Part shown: piece after piece, positions 58,326 to 64,000 of the stretch
Numbering within the stretch: the first letter of the stretch is position 1
Layout of the letters: the number at the start of each line of letters is the position of its first letter
Assembly (NCBI GenBank): GCA_964590075.1
Contig: CAZPXS010000002.1
Coordinates: 69,683 to 133,682 of the forward strand
Direction: 5' to 3'
Source: JAGDVO01 sp964590075 [NCBI: uncultured Aquificales bacterium]
GTDB taxonomy: Bacteria > Thermosulfidibacterota > Thermosulfidibacteria > Thermosulfidibacterales
Length of the DNA: 64,000 bases
Translations under genes and position numbers: made by a program
The notes under the pieces: model-generated
Told to the model about the DNA's origin: nothing
What the model saw: only the letters and a program-made list of their open reading frames with translations
Databases searched by the model: none

Positions 58326-59746
58326 TAGCCACTCATTGATGATAGGAATTCGAGGTTGTCCTTAGTTTTAGCCATTTTTTGTAATAGAAACTCCATTGCC
58401 TCTACCGGATTCATCGTTGAAAGTACCTTTCTAAGTATCCATACCCTCTTTAATTCAAAGTCGCTCAGGAGAAGTTCTTCCCTTCTCGTTCCACTTCTAC
58501 TTATATCTATCGCTGGGAATATCCTTTTTTCGGCGAGTTGCCTTAATAAGTAAAGTTCCATGTTACCTGTTCCTTTGAATTCCTCGTAAATAACCTCATC
58601 CATTCTACTACCAGTTTCTATAAGAGCGGTAGCTATTATAGTTAAACTACCTCCTTCTTCCACGTTTCTTGCTGCTCCGAATAGCTTCTTTGGTTTTTCT
58701 ATAGCGCTTGCCTCAATTCCTCCTGACATTACCCTTCCTGTGGATGGTACTAGGTTATTGTAAGCCCTCGTTAGTCTTGTTATAGAGTCAAGTAGGATCA
58801 CCACGTCCTTACCGTACTCCACCATCCTCTTTGCCCTTTCTATGACAAGTTCAGCTACCTGTGCGTGCCTTGTCGGTGGTTCATCAAAGGTTGAACTTAT
58901 AACTTCAGCCCTTTTCACGTTTTTTTGCCAGTCGGTAACCTCCTCAGGCCTCTCGCCTATAAGTAGTGCTATTATATAGACTTCCGGATGGTTTTCAGCT
59001 ATTGCGTTTGCTATTTTCTGTAATAAGACAGTCTTACCTGTTCTTGGAGGTGCCACTATTAATCCCCTTTGTCCCTTACCTATGGGTGCTATGAGATCTA
59101 TCACTCTCGTTGAGAGTTCGTCGTGTTTTGTCTCGAGCTTCAGTCTCTTATCGGGAAATATAGGAGTTAGGTTGTCGAAATGGATTCTTTCCTTTGCTTT
59201 CTCAGGTGCCTCGCCGTTTATTGATTCTACTTTGAGTAGGGCAAAGTACTTCTCGTTATCCTTTGGTGGCCTTATGTAACCTGTTATATAGTCACCCGTT
59301 TTTAATCCGAGTTTTCTAATCTGTGCCGGGGACACATATATATCGTCGGGACCTGGATGGTAATTGTAGGTTCCACTTCTTAAAAATCCGAATCCACCTT
59401 CTGAAACTACCTCAAGTACTCCCTCACCGTAGGCGTATCCGTATTTTTCAGCAAATAGCGATAGTATCTTGAATACCAGCTCCTGTTTCCTCAGCCCACT
59501 TGTGCCCCAGATGTTAAGTTCCTTAGCTATTTTTAAAATATCGGATATTTTCATACTTTTGAGTGTGGCCATGTTTAGTTCGGGGATATTCTTTATGGCT
59601 GGATCGATCTCTGTGATGTCTTGTGATAATTTTTCGTTGCGTTCTATCGTTCCTGTGGAACCATTTACAATGGAACCGTTATCGTTAGAGCCATTGATCT
59701 TTTCGGTTTCCTTCATCTCTTCTTCAACTCTTGTGATATCCTCCAT
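58325..59746 (-). CDS. rho: transcription termination factor Rho
   Basis: Hexameric RNA helicase of 473 residues. Rho N-domain ([21 protein letters not shown]), cold-shock RNA-binding part ([20 protein letters not shown]), Walker [15 protein letters not shown] near 235 and Walker [17 protein letters not shown]. An Asn/Gly/Ser-rich N-terminal extension (about 1-45, [15 protein letters not shown]) precedes the domain. ATG after AGGAGG. Confidence 0.95.
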   Translation of the reverse strand: MEDITRVEEEMKETEKINGSNDNGSIVNGSTGTIERNEKLSQDITEIDPAIKNIPELNMATLKSMKISDILKIAKELNIWGTSGLRKQELVFKILSLFAEKYGYAYGEGVLEVVSEGGFGFLRSGTYNYHPGPDDIYVSPAQIRKLGLKTGDYITGYIRPPKDNEKYFALLKVESINGEAPEKAKERIHFDNLTPIFPDKRLKLETKHDELSTRVIDLIAPIGKGQRGLIVAPPRTGKTVLLQKIANAIAENHPEVYIIALLIGERPEEVTDWQKNVKRAEVISSTFDEPPTRHAQVAELVIERAKRMVEYGKDVVILLDSITRLTRAYNNLVPSTGRVMSGGIEASAIEKPKKLFGAARNVEEGGSLTIIATALIETGSRMDEVIYEEFKGTGNMELYLLRQLAEKRIFPAIDISRSGTRREELLLSDFELKRVWILRKVLSTMNPVEAMEFLLQKMAKTKDNLEFLSSMSG

Positions 59747-59802
59747 TTAGTTTCCTCCTCCTAATTTGTTTCTGGATAATATAATAGAGAGGAATCTTAG
59801 AA

Positions 59803-59891
59803 CGGAGGGGGAGGGATTCGAACCCTCGGTGGGGCGTTAACCCCACAGGTGATTTCGAGTCACCCGCCTTCGTCCACTCGGCCACCCCTCC
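59803..59891 (-). tRNA. tRNA-Ser(CGA)
   Basis: Read on the minus strand, acceptor GGAGGGG pairs with CCCCTCC; anticodon loop CTCGAAA in a GGTGA/TCACC stem gives CGA (59855-59857). Long variable arm; T-arm GAGGGTTCGAATCCCTC; discriminator G; CCA not encoded. The first base is also the last base of the nitroreductase stop codon, so the two are co-transcribed. Confidence 0.94.
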
Positions 59892-60394
59892 TATTTGTAC
59901 CATCCTCCAATTACTTCGCTTAGATTTTTTCTCGTTGATTTTCCCTCTTTTCTTGGATAACCGACCGCTATAACAGCCATAAGTTCCCAACCTTCCCTTG
60001 CCTTTAAGAGTTCCTCAACCTTTTCTCTGTTTTTAAGTATCTCGCCTATCCAGCAGGAACCCACTCCCTGGCAGTGTAGGGCTAAAAGTATATTCTGGAT
60101 ACATGCCCCAATAGCCTGTATATCCTTTTCTCTATGGTAGGAACTTTTTGTGTCAAGGAAAACTGCAATTAAGTGACTCGCCTCTTTTATAATTCTACCA
60201 TAATGGGTTAGCTTTGCAACTTCTTCTTTCAGATCCTCTTTTTCCACTATTATAAATCTCCAGGGTTGGTTGTTCAAGCCTGAGGGTGCCCAATGACCTG
60301 CCTCAAGGGCCTTTAGAATCTTTTCCTCTTCTACCTTTTCCTCTCTAAAGTGCCTTATGCTTCTTCTTGTGAGAATTGCCTCTAAACATTCCAT
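59891..60394 (-). CDS. nitroreductase-family flavoprotein
   Basis: FMN-dependent reductase of 167 residues. AILTRRSIRHFREEKV, APSGLNNQPWRFIIV, and CIQNILLALHCQGVGSCWIGEI are the nitroreductase motifs. Substrate cannot be named; relatives reduce quinones, nitro-compounds or flavins. It lies 6 bp downstream of truD and its TAG stop ends on the first tRNA-Ser base. Confidence 0.87.
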   Translation of the reverse strand: MECLEAILTRRSIRHFREEKVEEEKILKALEAGHWAPSGLNNQPWRFIIVEKEDLKEEVAKLTHYGRIIKEASHLIAVFLDTKSSYHREKDIQAIGACIQNILLALHCQGVGSCWIGEILKNREKVEELLKAREGWELMAVIAVGYPRKEGKSTRKNLSEVIGGWYK

Positions 60395-60400
60395 CTTTCA

Positions 60401-61549
60401 CTACCCCTTCCAGAATATCATCTTCCTTAAAAGCACTGTTGCGTAGGAACCAGAATCTAGAAAAAACTTTATAACTATTCTATCCCTCAAAAAGTCAATG
60501 CCCTTTATTATAGGAATCACCGATATTTTTCTTTCCCCGCTATTAAAGAATTTGATACCAGCAATTTCCCTATCCAACCTGTCAAGTAACCCTTCCTCTT
60601 TTATCACTCTAATTATTTCCTCTCTGATGAAGTTGGGTATATTCTCTTGTTCCTGTAGTACTTCTTGAGATACATAGGGAATACACTCTTTCAAAATATC
60701 AACCCTTTCTACTTTATTATAAAAGGAGATGTACTTGTCAATAATGAAGGGCACCCTAAAGTATGAAAAATATCTCTCCACTATCCTTTTTAAGATTCTG
60801 TTCCACAGATAGCTCTGATAGGAAAATACCATCATTAACTTCACATTCTTAGGTAAAAGTTTAAAGGTTTTCTCTGGGCTTTCTCCCTTTTTTAGAGCCT
60901 TTATAGCTAACTTTTCCCTTAGGGATAGATGGGTCGCTTCCTTTAGAAATGCTCTCCAGTTACCGTATAGCCTTAGTAGTTTTCTTCTCTTAAAGGGTTC
61001 TTCGTGCCAGGTTAAATAAAGCCTTAGGGCCTCTCTTATATTGCCCTCAAGAAGCACCTTCCCTATAGGTTTTGTTAGTACAAAGTTTCTTCTGAATCTC
61101 TGTTCTCCGAAGTAGTTAGCAAATCCATAAACTCTCACGAATTCTATAGCTTCCTTTAATTTTGCTTGTTCTCTGAAATTTCTTATAGTTACCGTGAATA
61201 TGTTTCCCTTTATGTCTCCTATCTCTAAGGGTTTATCGTAGTACCCTACGAACCTTAGTTTCCAGTTATCGCCCTTTACTATTTCCCTTATAGGTTTTCC
61301 CTCTATGGATATGTATTGTTTGGTAATGGCTCTTCTATCCTTTATGCCGGCAAAACCTATCTTATGGGCTGGTACCTTAGTGGTGCGGGATATCTCATCT
61401 ATTACCTCAAGAGTACCTCTATTTTTCTTTTCGAGTAGGTAGTAGGAGTATCTTCCTTTATCTTTCAGTTCGAAAGGTAGTACCTCTTCTACAACGAAAT
61501 CCTCCGGATATACCTTGATATACTTCTCCAGGGGATCGGATGAAAACAT
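60401..61549 (-). CDS. TruD-family pseudouridine synthase, archaeal/Pus7-like
   Basis: A 382-residue TruD. Motifs: EDFVVEEVLPF, KIGFAGIKDRRAITKQYISI (catalytic Asp), and NYFGEQRFRRN; C-terminus FFLDSGSYATVLLRKM. The sequence GFAGIKDRRA and the large insert match archaeal TruD and Pus7 more than the smaller bacterial protein. Together with the gene at 9528-10493, this makes two TruD-family enzymes. It may modify another tRNA or rRNA site. Confidence 0.87.
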   Translation of the reverse strand: MFSSDPLEKYIKVYPEDFVVEEVLPFELKDKGRYSYYLLEKKNRGTLEVIDEISRTTKVPAHKIGFAGIKDRRAITKQYISIEGKPIREIVKGDNWKLRFVGYYDKPLEIGDIKGNIFTVTIRNFREQAKLKEAIEFVRVYGFANYFGEQRFRRNFVLTKPIGKVLLEGNIREALRLYLTWHEEPFKRRKLLRLYGNWRAFLKEATHLSLREKLAIKALKKGESPEKTFKLLPKNVKLMMVFSYQSYLWNRILKRIVERYFSYFRVPFIIDKYISFYNKVERVDILKECIPYVSQEVLQEQENIPNFIREEIIRVIKEEGLLDRLDREIAGIKFFNSGERKISVIPIIKGIDFLRDRIVIKFFLDSGSYATVLLRKMIFWKG

Positions 61550-61573
61550 AGATCTTTTATAATACTTATCTTC

Positions 61574-61603
61574 GGCTATTTAAAGATAGGCTATTTAAAG
61601 ATA
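61574..61603. repeat. perfect tandem 15-bp direct repeat
   Basis: GGCTATTTAAAGATA occurs twice without a gap at 61574-61588 and 61589-61603, in the intergenic region between the second truD and the cydB remnant. It may be a slippage product; no protein binding is known. Confidence 0.8.
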
Positions 61604-61616
61604 CCATATGGATAGA

Positions 61617-61639
61617 GGGGCCCCATTTCCTGGGGCCCC
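61617..61639 (-). terminator. GC-rich hairpin, likely terminator of the cyd transcript
   Basis: Stem GGGGCCCCA / TGGGGCCCC (nine base pairs) with loop TTTCC in otherwise AT-rich DNA. Transcripts of the cydAB remnant (minus) would reach it. On the minus strand it lacks a U-run; on the plus strand it is followed by CATTTCTTTT. Termination efficiency is uncertain. Confidence 0.5.
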
Positions 61640-61647
61640 CATTTCTT

Positions 61648-62373
61648 TTAATAACTTAAATCTTCCTTTCTTATCTTATAGGAGAAGGTCTTATATGTCC
61701 AGAACTTATAGGCGAGTGCTATTGGGACAAATATTATGGTTACGATGGTCATCACTTTGAGAGTTTATAATTTTTTAGCGATACCTTTAGCCCTATCCGA
61801 CAGAGAGTTTGTTGTTCTATAACTGATCCAGAGTGCTCCATGGGTTGCGAAGCACGATATGAATAGGAGTCCACCAAGTATACCGTAGGGGTTTAGTAAA
61901 CCGAATAGGTTGGTTTGGAGAAGTCCCTTTTCGTCAAGTGGAACTCCCTTAAAGATGTTGGCGAATGCCACACCAAGTAGTAGTGTAGCCAGTAGACTGC
62001 TTAGGAAGAAGAGAAAATCCCAGAAGCTCTTCCAGCCACTTCCTTCATGCTTGTTTCTATATTCTATCGCTACTCCCCTTATTATCAGTGAGAATAGTAA
62101 CAAAAGTAAAGGAGTGTATAGGGCGCTAAACATTACCGCATAGGCCTTTGGGAAGGCTGCGAATGTTGCACCTCCTGCTGTTATTATCCATACCTCATTG
62201 GTATCCCAGAATGGACCTATAGCGTTATATATGGCTTTTCTATCATCTTCACTCTTACCCAGACTGTAGAGCAGTATTCCAGCACCGAGATCAAAACCAT
62301 CGAGAGCAAAGTAGCCCGCCCACAACACACCCCAGAGAATATACCATATTATCTGGAAGATGTTAGCTTCCAT
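61648..62373 (-). pseudogene. cydB: cytochrome bd oxidase subunit II, internally deleted
   Basis: The first 202 residues are a good CydB: membrane start with GYFALDGFDLGAGILL and WDTNEVWIITAGGATFAAFPKAYA. A TAA at 61767-61765 stops after RAKGIAKKL. In the same frame the sequence continues TLKVMTIVTIIFVPIALAY and KFWTYKTF to a second stop at 61648; this is the typical C-terminal helix of CydB. Compared with full-length CydB (about 340 residues), roughly 100 residues are missing at the junction. A strong AAAGGAGG ribosome site remains. A shortened active form is very unlikely. Confidence 0.88.
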
Positions 62374-62385
62374 GGTGCACCTCCT

Positions 62386-62556
62386 TTAATATGAACTCTT
62401 TACACTGGTTCTTAGGTTCATACTCTCCCTAGGTGATTCGGGTCCCTTTTTGGCGTGATGGGCAATCAACCAGAAGCATACTATATCGAGTATGCCATAG
62501 ACGACTATGAAGGCTGGTAAACTTAAACCGGTTTGTAAAGGTGATAGTGGACTTAC
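62386..62556 (-). pseudogene. cydA: cytochrome bd oxidase subunit I, C-terminal remnant
   Basis: Translation of this stretch gives VSPLSPLQTGLSLPAFIVVYGILD... ending in HHAKKGPES and a TAA, directly before cydB. This matches the last transmembrane helix of CydA (avSP...FxxxYxxL...KGPE). The codon before the Val is TAA, there is no usable start, and the roughly 390 N-terminal residues with the haem ligands are gone. It is a cydA fragment left by deletion. Confidence 0.82.
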
Positions 62557-62585
62557 TTATATTACTTTACTTTGTATGACGAAAC

Positions 62586-62599
62586 TTGATCTATGTCAA
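62586..62599. promoter_or_regulatory. FNR/CRP-like inverted half-sites
   Basis: TTGAT-CTAT-GTCAA matches the FNR box TTGAT-N4-ATCAA in nine of ten positions. It lies 30 bp upstream of the cydA remnant on the minus strand, where an oxygen-responsive control site of a cyd operon would be; it could also act on the plus-strand PepSY gene. Confidence 0.5.
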
Positions 62600-62620
62600 T
62601 AGGGAAAAATATAACAATCC

Positions 62621-62644
62621 ATAAGATTATTATAATAATCTTAT
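62621..62644. promoter_or_regulatory. perfect 24-bp palindrome, possible operator
   Basis: ATAAGATTATTA is followed at once by its reverse complement TAATAATCTTAT. The size and AT-rich symmetry resemble PerR/Fur-type boxes, but no consensus is matched exactly. About 100 bp before the PepSY gene and 65 bp from the cydA remnant. Confidence 0.5.
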
Positions 62645-62744
62645 AGAACATGTATCATTGTTTATTTACCTTGCAACTTTTTGAAAAGTTTACTAAAGTT
62701 ATGTTGGGTGAGAATTAATTCATTGGTTCTGGGGGTGATAGGGA

Positions 62745-63017
62745 ATGAGATACTGTATGATTATTCTTGTGATAATGGGTTTATGGTATTCCGTTACTTT
62801 GTCTGCTACGGTTAGTGAATGTAATACTCGTGTTTCCATATCCGAGGCTGAAAGTATCGCTAGGAGGTATCTTGACAATATTAGAGAGGTAAAATTGAAA
62901 AAGAGAAAAGGTAAGGATACCTGTTATTATATTGTAAAGGGTAGTAATGGGAAACTGGTTATAGACGCGGATAGTGGTGATGTGATAAGTTTCAGAAGAT
63001 TAAAAAAGAGTAATTGA
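62745..63017 (+). CDS. small secreted PepSY-domain protein
   Basis: A 90-residue product with N-terminal signal or anchor (MRYCMIILVIMGLWYSVTLSA) and one PepSY domain (VSISEAESIARRYLDNIREVKLKK, YYIVKGSNGKLVIDADSGDVISF). Ribosome site AGGG five bases before the ATG. PepSY domains often inhibit proteases or bind peptides in the envelope. Two cysteines (SECNTR, DTCYY) could form a disulfide. Function unknown. Confidence 0.78.
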   Translation: MRYCMIILVIMGLWYSVTLSATVSECNTRVSISEAESIARRYLDNIREVKLKKRKGKDTCYYIVKGSNGKLVIDADSGDVISFRRLKKSN

Positions 63018-63051
63018 TTTGTTAAAGAATGGGATGGGAGGTTTTGTCTCT

Positions 63052-63896
63052 ATGAGGATCGTTTCTATCGATGAAGTTGACTACGAAGAGTTTATGAGTT
63101 TTGGATCGATAATGGTACTGGGTAGTGTTGATAGAGGTAAAAGTACTTTTATAAAAAATCTAGCAAATTTTTTGTTAAAAAGGGTCTTTTAGTTAACGTT
63201 GTTGATCTTGATGTAGGTCAGAGTGATATAGGGCATGTAGGTTTAGTTGCCTATGGTCTTATGGATAGAGAGGTTTCATTGCTATCAGATATAACTCCTA
63301 AATATTTTCATTTTTACGGTTATATTTCACCTCAGGTTGATCCTTTCGGTTATATTTTTTCTCTGGAAAGACTTACAAAGAGGCTTAAAGGTGAGGAAAG
63401 AGTGGATAAAATACTAATAGATACTACAGGTTGGATTTCTGGATTCATGGCCTTTTCTCTCAAGTTGTTGAAGGTAGAGCTATTTCGCCCTGAACTTGTA
63501 GTACTTATAGGTGAGGAGGTCTTCCATTGGTATCACTATATTAGGAAAATGGTAAAAGAGGTATTTCTCTTTTATCCTTCCCGGTATGTTATTAGTAAGG
63601 ATCGTGAAAGGAGAGAGAAAAATAGGATTGCCATTACTCTAAAGTATTTTCTTGGAAAACCTGTATTTAGGCTTAAAAAGAGTCTTCTTTTAACACTCGG
63701 TAAGTATCAGGATCTAAGTGAGGGTAGGATCGTTGGATTTTTTGATTCTAAGTTTGAGACACTTGCAACTGGCTGGATCATTAGGGATGTGGGCGAGGAG
63801 ATCGTCCTGAGTGTTCATAAGCAGTTTCCGGGTAAAGTATCTTTTGTAAAGGTTGGGGACAAAATAGGTCAATCTAGTTTACAAATTAGTCAATAG
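63052..63896 (+). pseudogene. Clp1/Grc3-type polynucleotide 5'-kinase with -1 frameshift
   Basis: First frame from ATG 63052 encodes 46 residues including the P-loop VLGSVDRGKSTF and stops at TAG 63190. Shifting by -1 at the five-A run 63177-63181 restores LLKKGLLVNVVDLDVGQSDIGHVG, then ILIDTTGWISGFMAFSLKLL and FRPELVVLIGEE, which are the DxDxGQ and DTTGW motifs of Clp1/Grc3/Nol9 RNA kinases. The full protein would be about 280 residues. Explanations: true inactivating deletion, programmed -1 frameshift or slippage at the A-run, or sequence error. Confidence 0.75.
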
Positions 63897-64000
63897 ATTT
63901 CCAATCCTATTTTATAAACTGTTGGCATATTAACAAAGTAAATATCAGGATTTTTAGTTTATGATTATATCCTTATAAAGTGTTTGTATTAGTTTTCACT

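Noticed and set aside
59724-59990. Minus-strand frame with VAEWTKAGDSKSPVGLTPHRGFESLPLRS
   Set aside because: Forward translation of tRNA-Ser(CGA); no start context and no domain.
63897-64000. Possible gene at the right edge
   Set aside because: AT-rich, no open frame of note and no ribosome site in 104 bp; nothing can be supported.

Overview
The window looks like a piece of a compact chromosome from a thermophilic, diderm (Gram-negative type), probably anaerobic bacterium of a deep-branching lineage. Seen directly: genes are packed with 1 to 30 bp overlaps, arginine is written mostly AGG/AGA and isoleucine often ATA, UUG and GUG starts are common, and there is a lipid A/LPS assembly operon (lpxI, lpxB, msbA-like, DUF374 acyltransferase). 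The archaeal-type fructose-1,6-bisphosphate aldolase/phosphatase, a methionine synthase without the S-adenosylmethionine reactivation domain, and a polynucleotide kinase of the Clp1/Grc3 type fit a thermophile of the Aquificota/Thermosulfidibacter/Thermodesulfobacteriota kind. The exact phylum is a guess.

Layout. 1-2.3 kb: end of a LUD-domain lactate-utilisation locus (lutC end, then a lutB-lutA fusion). 2.3-7.1 kb (minus): thrC-metH-pyrF-arsR. 7.1-9.5 kb: two GGDEF diguanylate cyclases. 9.5-10.7 kb (minus): a bacterial-type TruD and a small membrane protein. 10.7-16.7 kb: ATP-grasp protein, lpxI, lpxB, msbA-like, DUF374 acyltransferase, glycosyltransferase. 16.7-24.2 kb: surface-glycan cluster with mixed orientation (nucleotide-sugar dehydrogenase, glycosyltransferases, APH-type kinase, O-antigen ligase/polymerase-like protein, polysaccharide deacetylase), AT-rich in the middle. 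24.2-26.2 kb (minus): nth, rsmE, comF-like. 26.3-35.5 kb: glycosyltransferase, TtcA-like, DHODH-family protein, TIGR01777 epimerase, serS, holB, ricT/PSP1, metG, tatD. 35.5-37.6 kb: IclR regulator and M48 lipoprotein protease. 37.6-41.2 kb: tRNA-Leu(GAG), tRNA-Pro(GGG), surE, pcm, tRNA-Pro(CGG), a LOG-like gene that reads through the tRNA, and a LysM/LytM envelope protein. 41.2-48.4 kb: ugd, yggT, DUF167, mtnA-like, ROK kinase, FBP aldolase/phosphatase, ftsK. 48.4-50.2 kb (minus): miaB and DUF151. 50.3-56.5 kb: rimP-nusA-ylxR/ylxQ-infB-DUF503-rbfA-nrnA translation/transcription operon. 56.5-61.5 kb (minus): a second, archaeal-type TruD, nitroreductase, tRNA-Ser(CGA), rho, a RACE-type corrinoid reactivator and a GNAT. 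61.6-64 kb: a decayed cydAB locus, a PepSY protein and a frameshifted polynucleotide kinase.

How the parts connect. The lipid A genes and the glycan cluster together make and decorate an LPS-like surface; ugd and the 16.7 kb dehydrogenase would supply acidic sugars. The short MetH cannot reactivate itself with S-adenosylmethionine, and the ferredoxin-ASKHA protein at 57 kb is a candidate to do this. The ArsR protein beside metH may be its regulator. Loss of cytochrome bd beside a preserved FNR/CRP-like half-site pair suggests recent loss of oxygen reduction.

I found no CRISPR array, toxin-antitoxin pair, prophage, insertion sequence or anti-phage system. The most unusual observations are the eroded cytochrome bd operon, the MetH/RACE combination, the gene overlapping a tRNA, two different TruD families close together, and the -1 frameshift in the Clp1-like kinase.
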